From a bacterium (lineage in GTDB: Bacteria > SAR324 > XYD2-FULL-50-16), in assembly GCA_018829445.1 (NCBI GenBank), contig JAHJTV010000011.1, forward strand, positions 55,433 through 119,432: DNA of 64,000 nt, given 5' to 3'. The notes under the pieces are model-generated. The model was not told the DNA's origin. It ran no database searches and saw only the letters and a list, made by a program, of their open reading frames with translations. Of the stretch, positions 37,058 through 45,992 are shown piece after piece. The position numbers and the translations under genes are program-made. Positions within the stretch are counted from its first letter, which is position 1, and every line of letters starts with the position of its first letter.

Positions 37058-37681
37058 ATGGGCGTAAAAGATCGTAAAGCAAGAGAGTTCAAACGAAGAG
37101 AAGACGATATCCTGTCGACAGCCTTCCAGTTATTGACAGAGATGGAACCGGCACAGATGACAATGGAGCTTATTGCCGAAAAAGCAGAGATAGGAAGGGG
37201 GACTATTTATAAACACTTCAAGAGTAAAGACGAAATTTATGCTCGTCTTATTCTCAATCGACGGGAGCGATTTATAAAATCTCTTCAGCAGATCGACGAA
37301 GAAGAGATCGGAAGGATCCCCCGATTAATGAGATGTTATATGGATTATTGCCTGGAAGATAAGCAGGCTTATGGCGTACACAAGCGTTGCGACAGTCATT
37401 GTATCAGGGAAAATCTTAGTGCGGAAATATTGGAAGCTCTGCAAAAACAGCAAAGAGATAAAACAGAATTGGTAAAGAGTATTCTTGTAAAAGCAATGGG
37501 AAAAGAGATAGAAAATTCGGATGAATTGCTTCACTACACTTGCGCTGCATGGGGCATGCAGCGAGGGGCTATTGATGCTTTTCTTGAAAACAGGTTTGAA
37601 GGAACCGTTTTGGATGAAGAAAAATACTTTAAGATTGTCGAACAGATGTTTTTAGGTGGGATGCCGGTAATATTTCAATGA
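37058..37681 (+). CDS. TetR-family transcriptional regulator
   Basis: This 207-residue protein has the N-terminal HTH MTMELIAEKAEIGRGTIYKHFKSKDEIYARLI (about 35-66). The helical C-terminal domain contains several Cys residues (MRCYMDYCLEDKQ, HKRCDSHCIRENL). It lies between the FGGY kinase (divergent) and the flavoprotein/GlpD pair (41 bases downstream, same strand), and probably controls both transcripts. Confidence 0.92.
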   Translation: MGVKDRKAREFKRREDDILSTAFQLLTEMEPAQMTMELIAEKAEIGRGTIYKHFKSKDEIYARLILNRRERFIKSLQQIDEEEIGRIPRLMRCYMDYCLEDKQAYGVHKRCDSHCIRENLSAEILEALQKQQRDKTELVKSILVKAMGKEIENSDELLHYTCAAWGMQRGAIDAFLENRFEGTVLDEEKYFKIVEQMFLGGMPVIFQ

Positions 37682-37721
37682 TGGTCAAACTTAACAATTA
37701 ACTAACCCAAACAGGATTCAC

Positions 37722-39434
37722 ATGGCAGAGAATACAGGCAGGTTTCAACCGGACTGGTATGAAGAAGCTCCAAAAGAAGGCAGTTATCGATCGATTTTTA
37801 AGTGGGGTGATCCGATGGGATTTAAACATCCCAATGAAAGACTGTATCAGATGCTAAAAGAGAAGATCGGATTAAGTGATAATGATTTCAAAAAAAGGCT
37901 AAAAGAGGGACATGAACAAGTAAAAGCCGAGCCGGCTAAAAAAATAACTTCAGAACAGTTAAAAATAATCAAAGAGATAGTTGGAGCAGATAATGTAGCT
38001 TTTGATGATTATTCAAGGATAAAATATTCAAATGGGAAAACGACCGAGGAGTCGATTCGACTGCGAGAAACGATTAATGGCCCCTTGACAGATCTAGTAG
38101 TACACCCTCGTAATAAAATTGAGGTGAGCAGAATCGTCTCTTTCTGTAATAAAGAACTTCTCCCCATATATGTCTTTGGTGGAGGATCTTCGGTTAATCT
38201 TGGTTTTCAACCGGTCAAGGGTGGAGTGACCCTGGTGTTGAATACTCACATGAATAAAATCATAGAGTTAAATGAAGTTAATCAAACCGTTCGCGTTCAG
38301 CCCGGAATGATGGGGCCGGATTATGAAGCTGCCCTCAACAATTCACCGGAGCTTTATAAAACCAAACATCGTTTTACCGGTGGACATTTCCCACAATCTT
38401 TTGAGTATTCATCGGTTGGCGGCTGGGTGGTTACATTGGGTTCCGGCCAACAATCCACCTATTATGGGGATGCCTATGATATTGTGCTTAGTCAGGAGTA
38501 TGTAACCCCGATTGGCGAGTTCATGACATTGGAATACACGGCAACCGCGACAGGTCCGAAGGTGAATGATATTATGAAAGGCAGCGAAGGGTGCTATGGA
38601 ATTCTAGTGGAACAAACCATGAAAATCTTTCGTTACATGCCCAAAAATCAATACAATTTTGCCTTTGTTTTCCCGAACTGGCAAGCTGCCGTTGATGCCG
38701 GCCGTGAAATTCTCCAGGGGGAATTTGGGACTCCTTCAGTATTCCGAATTTCAGACGCCGAAGAGACAGATATCGGATTGAAGTTGTATGGGGTGGAGGG
38801 AACCATTCTTGATAAACTGATACAATTGAGAGGATTTAAACCATCAAAACGTTGTCTTCTGATAGGGCATACAGAGGGAGAAAAGGGTTTCTCCCGGCAT
38901 GTCAGAAAAATGATAAAAAAGATCTGTCGTCAATTCGGTGCCATGAGCCTGACCGGGTATCCGGTAAAAAACTGGAAACATGGTCGATTTAAGGATCCAT
39001 ATGTCAGAGAGGATTTACAGGATTTCGGAATAATAACCGACACATTGGAAACATCTGTTACCTGGGATAATCTTCACGCCATTCACCAGGGGGTCAGGAA
39101 ATTTATAAAAAACAGGCCTAATACCGTTTGTATGACCCATGCATCCCATTTCTACCCGCAGGGAACCAATCTCTATTTCATTTTTATTGCGAAATTTAAA
39201 GATATCGATGAATACAAAACATTTCAGGCAGGGATACTCGATGCAATACAGTTGTATGGCGGGTCGTTGAGTCATCACCATGGGGTTGGCAGGATGATCG
39301 GCCTCCGGATGGAGAGCCATATTGGGAAAGTTCAGATGGATATTCTCAGAGCGATTAAACACCACCTTGATCCCAATAATATTCTTAATCCAGGCGGTCA
39401 ACTCGGATTGGACAAGCTGGAAAATACACCATAG
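37722..39434 (+). CDS. FAD-binding oxidase, alkyldihydroxyacetonephosphate synthase-like
   Basis: This encodes 570 residues. The N-terminal RFQPDWYEEAPKEGSYRSIFKWGDP is followed by an FAD_binding_4 domain with VFGGGSSVNLGFQP near 150-163 and FEYSSVGGWVVTLGSGQQSTYYGDAYD, then the FAD-oxidase C domain ending SHHHGVGRMIGLRME...LDPNNILNPGGQL. The His-rich SHHHG is typical of the AGPS/D-lactate-dehydrogenase-like superfamily. AGPS makes the ether bond of plasmalogen-type lipids. Whether this is biosynthetic or acts on another 2-hydroxyacid is not settled. It is followed 11 bases later by glpD. Confidence 0.85.
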   Translation: MAENTGRFQPDWYEEAPKEGSYRSIFKWGDPMGFKHPNERLYQMLKEKIGLSDNDFKKRLKEGHEQVKAEPAKKITSEQLKIIKEIVGADNVAFDDYSRIKYSNGKTTEESIRLRETINGPLTDLVVHPRNKIEVSRIVSFCNKELLPIYVFGGGSSVNLGFQPVKGGVTLVLNTHMNKIIELNEVNQTVRVQPGMMGPDYEAALNNSPELYKTKHRFTGGHFPQSFEYSSVGGWVVTLGSGQQSTYYGDAYDIVLSQEYVTPIGEFMTLEYTATATGPKVNDIMKGSEGCYGILVEQTMKIFRYMPKNQYNFAFVFPNWQAAVDAGREILQGEFGTPSVFRISDAEETDIGLKLYGVEGTILDKLIQLRGFKPSKRCLLIGHTEGEKGFSRHVRKMIKKICRQFGAMSLTGYPVKNWKHGRFKDPYVREDLQDFGIITDTLETSVTWDNLHAIHQGVRKFIKNRPNTVCMTHASHFYPQGTNLYFIFIAKFKDIDEYKTFQAGILDAIQLYGGSLSHHHGVGRMIGLRMESHIGKVQMDILRAIKHHLDPNNILNPGGQLGLDKLENTP

Positions 39435-39445
39435 GAGAGCAATCC

Positions 39446-41035
39446 ATGACAAATTTTCAATCAAGAGAAAAACTGATAGATGATGCCGTCACTACCGATT
39501 GGGATATCATCGTAATCGGCGGTGGTATTACTGGGGCCGGAATTCTTAGGGAAGCAACACGGCAGGGTTTAAAGGTGCTTCTGATGGAACAGAGGGATTT
39601 TGCCTGGGGAACCTCCAGTCGATCAACCAAAATGGTTCATGGCGGTTTACGCTATCTGAAAGAAGGTAATATCGCCCTGACCCGTGAATCCGTTGTTGAA
39701 CGTGAAAACTTAATTAAAGAACTTCCCGGTCTGGTTAACAACAGAACGTTTATTCTTCCCTTTTATAAAGACAAGTTAATAAAGCGGTTAATAGTACATA
39801 TGGGATTAATCGTTTATGACCTTCTCTCAAAAAAGTGGCGAAAGCACATTTGTTCCCGGGAAGAAATGAAAATAAGGGCGCCTCATGTTGGCAAGGATAA
39901 TCTGAAAGGAGGTTTTTATATTAATGATGCAGTCACTGATGATGCCCGCCTGGTATTAAGGGTCATCTCAGAAGCATTGGACCATGGGGCAACAGCGATA
40001 AACTACTGCAAAGTGGATCGCCTGATAAAAGAAAATAACAGGGTTTGTGGTGTTCAATTCAACGAGGCAGAAACCGGAACGTCGTACACGGTTAAAGGGA
40101 AACTGGTAATAAATGCTACCGGTGCATGGGCAGATCATCTTAGAGATCAAGTCAGGAAAAAGACCAAAGACAGGATTCGTCCTTTAAGGGGCAGCCATAT
40201 CATTCTCTCCAGGGAAAAGCTGCCTCTGGTTGACAATATCTCCATTATACATCCCTCTGATGGCAGGCCTGTCACAACCCTTGTATGGGAAGGGAGGGTT
40301 TTGATGGGAACAACGGATATTGACCACAAAGGCAATTTGGATCAAGAGGCGTCAATTAGTCGAGAAGAAACGGACTATCTGCTTGTTGCGTTAAATCATC
40401 AATTCCCGCTATTAAAGCTGAAATCGGAAGATATTATTTCAACCCAGGCCGGAATCAGACCGGTCATTGACACAGGAAAAAAGAATCCTTCCCAGGAATC
40501 CAGGGATCATGTGATTTGGAATGAAGATGGTTTACTCACAGTAACCGGTGGAAAAATGACCACATTCAGGGTAATAGCATTGGATGCCTTGAAAGCGGCT
40601 CAGCAAGTGATTGGTCCCTTGCCGAATCTCAAGCGAAAACACTCCATTTTTTCTGATAAGGTGAATCCACTTCCAAACTCGAAAAAACCTCTATCGCAGG
40701 AATCTCTTAACCGTTTGTATGGCCGATACGGTAATTCAGTACAGAAAATGATTGATCAATCTTCAATTGATGACCTGCAACAGATTTCGGGAACTGAAAC
40801 CATTTGGGCAGAACTTCAATGGGTAGCAACAGAGATGGTGGTACATCTGGACGACTTACTGTTGCGCCGAACACGATTGGGAATGTTGCTCCAAAACGGC
40901 GGAAAACAGGAAATGCCGAAAATTCAATCAATCTGCCGTTTGGTTCTAGGTTGGGATGAAGAAAAATGGGATTTTGAGGAAAAGCGATATCTTGAAATCT
41001 GGCAAAAATATTACAGTGTTCCGAAGAAAACCTGA
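39446..41035 (+). CDS. glpD: FAD-dependent glycerol-3-phosphate dehydrogenase
   Basis: This encodes 529 residues. The dinucleotide-binding motif is IIVIGGGITGAGILREATRQ (about 21-40), followed by the signature FAWGTSSRSTKMVHGGLRYL. IRPLRGSHIILSREKLP and TTDIDHKGNLD are conserved in GlpD, and the C-terminal DAO_C domain occupies about 400-520. It oxidises glycerol-3-phosphate to dihydroxyacetone phosphate, feeding electrons to the quinone pool. The tight linkage to the AGPS-like gene suggests that the two share a substrate pool (DHAP). Confidence 0.92.
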   Translation: MTNFQSREKLIDDAVTTDWDIIVIGGGITGAGILREATRQGLKVLLMEQRDFAWGTSSRSTKMVHGGLRYLKEGNIALTRESVVERENLIKELPGLVNNRTFILPFYKDKLIKRLIVHMGLIVYDLLSKKWRKHICSREEMKIRAPHVGKDNLKGGFYINDAVTDDARLVLRVISEALDHGATAINYCKVDRLIKENNRVCGVQFNEAETGTSYTVKGKLVINATGAWADHLRDQVRKKTKDRIRPLRGSHIILSREKLPLVDNISIIHPSDGRPVTTLVWEGRVLMGTTDIDHKGNLDQEASISREETDYLLVALNHQFPLLKLKSEDIISTQAGIRPVIDTGKKNPSQESRDHVIWNEDGLLTVTGGKMTTFRVIALDALKAAQQVIGPLPNLKRKHSIFSDKVNPLPNSKKPLSQESLNRLYGRYGNSVQKMIDQSSIDDLQQISGTETIWAELQWVATEMVVHLDDLLLRRTRLGMLLQNGGKQEMPKIQSICRLVLGWDEEKWDFEEKRYLEIWQKYYSVPKKT

Positions 41036-41255
41036 TTATTTTTTCCTGGAAACTGCAGGTTAGAAAACACGGAAAAACAAAGACAGGATGGCCTGACATT
41101 AAAGATACTTTTTTGGACAGTCTTAGTATTTTAGTCTTTAAGAGCGAAGTGAAACAGCCCTTTTTTAACCTGAATATCCATGCCTGTTTTTTGGGAGCTG
41201 CAACCACCGTTTCTCTCCTGACAGCGGTTGTCAGTCCAATACAACTTTGACGCAG

Positions 41256-41396
41256 TGAAATCAGTGCTCACATGATGAAATCAAGGCTCAACCCTTCAGC
41301 ACCTATTGATTCCCTAACTCCTGGCATCAAAAACCAACTTGACAATATAACCTATTCTGGCTAAAAATCAAGAGATCAAGTCCATCAATTGATGGA
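41256..41396 (+). promoter_or_regulatory. Direct repeat, promoter and palindromic operator before TetR gene
   Basis: TGAAATCAGTGCTCA (41256-41270) and TGAAATCAAGGCTCA (41276-41290) form a 20-base-period direct repeat. TTGACA (41339-41344) with TAAAAA (41362-41367) at 17-base spacing is a candidate promoter. TCCATCAATTGATGGA (41381-41396) is a perfect 16-bp palindrome, 59 bases before the TetR start, and is the best operator candidate in the region. The rest of 41036-41454 holds nothing else obvious. Confidence 0.5.
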
Positions 41397-41454
41397 ATCA
41401 TATAGTGGAACCACAAGATTAAACTCACCGGAACAAAAGGAATAAAGGAGAGAA

Positions 41455-42087
41455 ATGCCAACACCCCTTGAAAAAGCAAGGAAAGATCCTGAGTCAATGA
41501 AAGCTAGAATTTTAGAAGCTGCCCGGGTTCTTTTCGCCGAATATGGATTTCATGGGGTCACCACGAGAATGATTGCAAAAGAGGTGGCAATTGATATTTC
41601 GACACTTCACTATCACTGGGGTGATAAGGAAAACCTGTATGAAGCTGTCATTGAAGATCTTAATGATGCAATTGAGTTGAAGTTAAAAGAGATTGAGAAA
41701 ATCGTACGTGGCAAATCACTGGCTTACCGATTGGAAGTCGCCATTGACGTAATGTGTGATTATCTGTTTAGTCAACCGGCTCTGGCAAAACTGGTGATGT
41801 TCAGTCATTTTCTTAAGACCAGATCGCCTGGTGTTTTTGATGAACGTCTGATCAACCAGGTTTCAAACATTGCTATTGCCATGGGATTGGTACCTGACAA
41901 GCAAGATGTCTCCGCCACTGCCAATGCCAGGGTTTTGGCTGTCTCCAATGCCATCTATTCATTTACAGCTGGTGAGAGTTTTGTCAGAAAAATCCTGAAA
42001 GTCGATCATAGCCAGTATGTCGATGTGGTTAAGGAAACATTAAAGTTCATCCTAATTCCTGCATTTACCCACACAAGTGAGAAATAG
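41455..42087 (+). CDS. TetR-family transcriptional regulator
   Basis: This encodes 210 residues. AAAGGAG lies just before the ATG. The HTH is HGVTTRMIAKEVAIDISTLHYHWGDKENLYEAVI (about 30-63), in the variant with HYHWGDKENLY. The C-terminal domain is helical. The gene stands alone between glpD and tdk. A perfect palindrome upstream suggests autoregulation; the controlled genes are not evident. Confidence 0.9.
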   Translation: MPTPLEKARKDPESMKARILEAARVLFAEYGFHGVTTRMIAKEVAIDISTLHYHWGDKENLYEAVIEDLNDAIELKLKEIEKIVRGKSLAYRLEVAIDVMCDYLFSQPALAKLVMFSHFLKTRSPGVFDERLINQVSNIAIAMGLVPDKQDVSATANARVLAVSNAIYSFTAGESFVRKILKVDHSQYVDVVKETLKFILIPAFTHTSEK

Positions 42088-42392
42088 GCAGATTGTTCCT
42101 CTTATCCCAAAAAAAACTAATTCAATTCAAAACTAAAACTCGTAAACAGATTGTTCTGGTTTAAATTGCCAAAAACAGTCAGCCAACCTTTCACTGCCCA
42201 GGTAGGATATTTTGAATGGACAATCCGGCGAGTTTTACCTACAATTTCCACGAAAATCCAAGTTAGATAAATTGAAGTTTTTGAGAAAACTGATTCTTTT
42301 GCGAATAAAAACGATTTAATACAATATTTTTGAGTCAGTTCAAAAATTTTTATTAGCTTTCATTAATTTTTGAAACCAGGTTAAAAACCAAA
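42088..42392. other. Intergenic region, nothing recognised
   Basis: About 305 AT-rich bases between the TetR gene and tdk. No coding frame, tRNA or clear hairpin was found. Confidence 0.4.
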
Positions 42393-42971
42393 ATGTCAAA
42401 ATTGTATTTTTACTATTCTTCCATGAACGCTGGTAAAACAACTGCTCTGCTGCAATCCAGTTACAATTACAGGGAAAGGGGGATGAACACTCTGCTATAT
42501 ACAGCAGCAATTGATGATCGTTATGAAGTTGGCAAAGTCACCTCCAGGATAGGCTTGGAAGCACCCGCAACATCTTTTAAAGCGGATGATAACCTGTTCG
42601 AACAAACGAAGGAGGTTCATGAGCTGGATACGATCCATTGCGTTTTAGTGGATGAAGCCCAGTTCTTAACAAAGGAGCAGGTCTTTCAGTTAACCGAAGT
42701 TACCGATAGACTCCATATTCCTGTGCTTGCTTTTGGCTTGAGAACCGATTTCTTGGGCAACCTGTTTGAAGGAAGCAAAGCCCTGTTGGCGTGGGCGGAC
42801 GAACTGAAAGAACTTAAAACCATTTGCCATTGCGGGAAAAAAGCGACAATGGTTGTGCGTTTAGACCAAAATAACAATGTAGTACGTGAAGGATCACAAA
42901 TCGAGATCGGTGGGAATGACCGCTATATATCTCTGTGTCGAAAACACTTCAAAGAGCAGGTTATCTATTAA
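42393..42971 (+). CDS. tdk: Thymidine kinase (type II, E. coli-like)
   Basis: The 192-residue enzyme has the P-loop [15 protein letters not shown] (about 6-20), the catalytic-Glu segment VLVDEAQFL (about 85-93), and the lasso region [13 protein letters not shown]. The zinc-site Cys pattern ([19 protein letters not shown]) and the closing CRKHFKEQ match the E. coli enzyme closely. It phosphorylates thymidine with ATP. It is the first gene of a nucleoside-salvage island and lies in the same direction as the BMP-type ABC operon. Confidence 0.95.
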   Translation: MSKLYFYYSSMNAGKTTALLQSSYNYRERGMNTLLYTAAIDDRYEVGKVTSRIGLEAPATSFKADDNLFEQTKEVHELDTIHCVLVDEAQFLTKEQVFQLTEVTDRLHIPVLAFGLRTDFLGNLFEGSKALLAWADELKELKTICHCGKKATMVVRLDQNNNVVREGSQIEIGGNDRYISLCRKHFKEQVIY

Positions 42972-43242
42972 CTTGAAAATATAGTGCTTTCGTTTATAGG
43001 TGAGGAGATAACACGACCAAACAAAAGGGGTTTCATGATCTAAAAAATTGGTTTTATTAATTGACTTTTTAGGCTGGTCAGGTATCTTTTCTTCTTAGTT
43101 GTTTATCTTTTATTCCGGTTGGTTCCAGATTCCGCAATTGATCTGTAAAAGGTGTATAGGCAGGTATCTGAGCCATGTGTTTCAATTGACCGCAAATTTA
43201 TTAGTGGTCCATTTTCGAAAATCTTCTTCTTTGGGAGACGAA

Positions 43243-44277
43243 ATGAAAAGATTAATTGTTCTGTTATCCATTTTTCTGATGGTTTCTGCTTATGCTCTGG
43301 CAGAAGTTAGAGTAGGGGTTGTTTTCGACGCGGGTGGAAAAAACGATCGCAGTTTTAACCAATCCGCTTGGGAAGGAGCTTCAAAAGCAAAAAAAGATTT
43401 TGGAATAGCACTTAAGGATGTTGAACCTGGAGATAGTAGTGCAGTTGAAGAGGCAATGAGAGCATTTGCCCAGGAAGGGTATGATATTATTTTCGGAATT
43501 GGTTTTGCTAATGCAACTGCAATTGAAAATGTAGCCAAGGAATTCCCTGGCGTAAATTTTGCCATTGTTGATGCTGTCGTTGATCTACCCAATGTTTCCT
43601 CCTTGCTGTTTAAAGAGCACGAAGGTTCATACCTTGTTGGTATGATTGCAGGAATGAGATCACGTGTGGTTGATGGAAAACGTGTTGTCGGGTTCATCGG
43701 TGGTATGGAGATTCCTCTTATTCATAAATTTGAAGTTGGCTATCGAGAAGGTGCCCGCAAGATTTATCCTGATATTGAAGTTATCGTAAACTATGTTGGT
43801 AATACACCAACCGCCTGGAATGATCCTGCTAAAGCAAAAGAGATTGCCAAAGCTCAAATTGGAAAAGGTGCTTCGGTTATCTATGCGGCTGCCGGTGGAT
43901 CAGGAAACGGACTATTCGATGCTTTGAAAGAAACCAACGGAAAAGGCCCCTGCTATCCCAAGTTTAAGAACAATGATAGAATCGACTCCTGTGTTTATGG
44001 AATTGGTGTTGACTCCAACCAGAATTACATTGTTCCCGGGCAGATCGTAACTTCCATGCTCAAAAGAGTTGATGTTTCGGTATATGAAACCATCAAAAAG
44101 GTTAAGGATGGAAATCTGAGCGGCGGAATTCAGATATTTGGACTTGAAAATAATGGTGTTGGATTTGCTATTGATAAATTCAACCAGAGGCTCGTTAACA
44201 AGAAAATGGCGAAAGTGGTTAATCAGTTTCGACAAAAAATTATAGACGGTGAAATCATCGTTCCTGATAAAAGATAG
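43243..44277 (+). CDS. BMP-family nucleoside-type ABC substrate-binding protein
   Basis: This encodes 344 residues from MKRLIVLLSIFLMVSAYALA, a signal peptide with GGGAGAC just upstream; the frame is open further upstream to 43099 without support. The body contains VRVGVVFDAGGKNDRSFNQSAWEG, FGIGFANATAIENVAKEFP and IYAAAGGSGNGLFDA, the BMP (PnrA/TmpC) pattern. These proteins bind purine nucleosides. No lipobox Cys is present, so a soluble periplasmic form is likely. It heads the transport operon with an ATPase and two permeases. Confidence 0.92.
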   Translation: MKRLIVLLSIFLMVSAYALAEVRVGVVFDAGGKNDRSFNQSAWEGASKAKKDFGIALKDVEPGDSSAVEEAMRAFAQEGYDIIFGIGFANATAIENVAKEFPGVNFAIVDAVVDLPNVSSLLFKEHEGSYLVGMIAGMRSRVVDGKRVVGFIGGMEIPLIHKFEVGYREGARKIYPDIEVIVNYVGNTPTAWNDPAKAKEIAKAQIGKGASVIYAAAGGSGNGLFDALKETNGKGPCYPKFKNNDRIDSCVYGIGVDSNQNYIVPGQIVTSMLKRVDVSVYETIKKVKDGNLSGGIQIFGLENNGVGFAIDKFNQRLVNKKMAKVVNQFRQKIIDGEIIVPDKR

Positions 44278-44284
44278 TCCTTAA

Positions 44285-44319
44285 GGTCATCATCCCCGGT
44301 ACCCTGGGAATGATGATCC
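44285..44319 (+). terminator. Intercistronic hairpin after the binding-protein gene
   Basis: GGTCATCATCCCC and GGGAATGATGATCC form an imperfect stem (one G-T pair and one bulge) just after the BMP gene, inside the operon. Such structures typically stabilise or partly terminate transcripts so that the binding protein is made in excess over the ATPase and permeases. Confidence 0.4.
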
Positions 44320-44412
44320 CTCAATAATAATTTTCTGGACAATCCCAGAACTGCCACAGATTTTATAGTATTTAAAATCAAACAACAGAAATCAAATCTC
44401 AAAAAAACGATT

Positions 44413-45927
44413 ATGCTCGCTGTTCGATTAAAATCCATTACAAAGCAGTTTGGTACGGTTCTGGCGAATGACGCTGTGGACATCGACATTGAAGGCGGTA
44501 CTATCCATGCAATTATTGGGGAAAACGGTGCCGGCAAGACTACCATCATGGAGATTCTTTACGGCTTTTATCAGGCCAATTCAGGAGAGATCGAACTTTA
44601 CGGAGAAAAGGTGCATATTTCCAATCCTCATGATGCTATTCATCATGGGATTGGAATGGTGCATCAGCATTTCATGTTGATACCTCCCATGTCGGTCGCT
44701 GAGAACATTATCCTTGGTATCGAACCCACCGACAAAGGTGGTGTTCTCAAAATCAATGAGGCAGAACAGAAAATAAAAAAACTATCCGATGAGTACGGCC
44801 TGGAAATCGATCCCCAGGCGAAGGTGGAAACTCTTTCTGTAGGTCTGGAGCAACGGGTTGAGATTCTTAAGGCTTTGTACCGGGATGTTAATATTTTGAT
44901 CCTGGATGAACCAACTGCTGTACTGACACCTCTTGAAGTAAAGGATTTTTTCCAGATCCTGAGAAAACTGAAAAAACAGGGAAAAACCATTATTTTAATC
45001 ACGCACAAACTGGAAGAAGTACTGGAAATTTCCGATCAAGTGACAGTGATGAGAAATGGGAAGAAGGTTGGAGATCTGCCAACTAGCGAAGCAACTGCAA
45101 AAATACTGGCAAATATGATGGTGGGCCGGGAAGTGCTCTTAAGGATTACCAAACCCAAAATAAAACCCGGTGAAGTGATTCTCAAAGTCGAAAACCTCTA
45201 TATCGAAACCAAAGGTAAACCCAAACTGAAAAATGTCTCATTCGAGGTTCGTGAAGGTGAAGTCCTGGGCGTCGCCGGGGTTGAAGGAAATGGTCAGACT
45301 GAACTGATTGAAGCCTTAACCGGTCTGCGGAAATCCAACTCCGGTCGAGTCTGGTATATGGGTGAAGATGTCACCAATCGTTCTGCCCGAAATCTGCGGG
45401 AGAGTCAAACCGCCCATATTCCTGCCAACAGAAAAGCACATGGTTATGTTTCCAAATATTCCAATGCGGACAATCTGATACTGGGTTTTCACCATATGCC
45501 GCCCTTCTGCGGTGCCAGCGGTTTCTTGAATCGAAAGGTGATTGATGAGAATGCCGAATCATTGATGGAAAAATTTGATATCAGACCGCCCATCATCGAT
45601 ATTCCAACATCTTCTCTTTCGGGAGGGAACCAGCAAAAACTGATTGTAGCCCGGGAGTTCCATAGGGATCCCAAATTGCTCATCATCGCTCAGCCTACCA
45701 GGGGAATAGACATTGGGGCTATTGAATTTATTCATCAGCAGATTCTTGATTTGCAGGCCAGGAAAGTGGCAGTCTTACTGGTTTCTGCCGAACTGGAAGA
45801 GATCAGATCATTATCAGACAGGACCATTGTTATGTGGGAAGGAGAAATTGCAGGGGAAGTAACTGCTGAGGAATTTAACATCCAGGAGATCGGCCTGCTC
45901 ATGACAGGACAAACACAATCTCAGTAA
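44413..45927 (+). CDS. ABC transporter ATPase, two NBDs (nucleoside uptake)
   Basis: This 504-residue protein has two tandem ATP-binding domains. The first has Walker A GENGAGKTT (36-44), signature LSVGLEQRVEIL and Walker B NILILDEPTAVLT. The second has a degenerate Walker A (VEGNGQTEL) and signature LSGGNQQKLIVARE, as usual for the sugar/nucleoside importer family (YufO-like). It couples ATP hydrolysis to uptake through the two permeases at 45993 and 48405. Confidence 0.93.
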   Translation: MLAVRLKSITKQFGTVLANDAVDIDIEGGTIHAIIGENGAGKTTIMEILYGFYQANSGEIELYGEKVHISNPHDAIHHGIGMVHQHFMLIPPMSVAENIILGIEPTDKGGVLKINEAEQKIKKLSDEYGLEIDPQAKVETLSVGLEQRVEILKALYRDVNILILDEPTAVLTPLEVKDFFQILRKLKKQGKTIILITHKLEEVLEISDQVTVMRNGKKVGDLPTSEATAKILANMMVGREVLLRITKPKIKPGEVILKVENLYIETKGKPKLKNVSFEVREGEVLGVAGVEGNGQTELIEALTGLRKSNSGRVWYMGEDVTNRSARNLRESQTAHIPANRKAHGYVSKYSNADNLILGFHHMPPFCGASGFLNRKVIDENAESLMEKFDIRPPIIDIPTSSLSGGNQQKLIVAREFHRDPKLLIIAQPTRGIDIGAIEFIHQQILDLQARKVAVLLVSAELEEIRSLSDRTIVMWEGEIAGEVTAEEFNIQEIGLLMTGQTQSQ

Positions 45928-45992
45928 CCATTTATCAAATCAATCTTTTCAAGCATGTTTGTTAAAAGTAAAAACATAAACGATCTGAAATC

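Noticed and set aside
40707..41207. Minus-strand 166-residue ORF overlapping the end of glpD
   Set aside because: Most of it is antisense to glpD and it shows no recognisable motif.
42972..43242. Possible purine riboswitch before the nucleoside-binding protein gene
   Set aside because: I looked for the three-way junction and its conserved loop sequences and did not find them.
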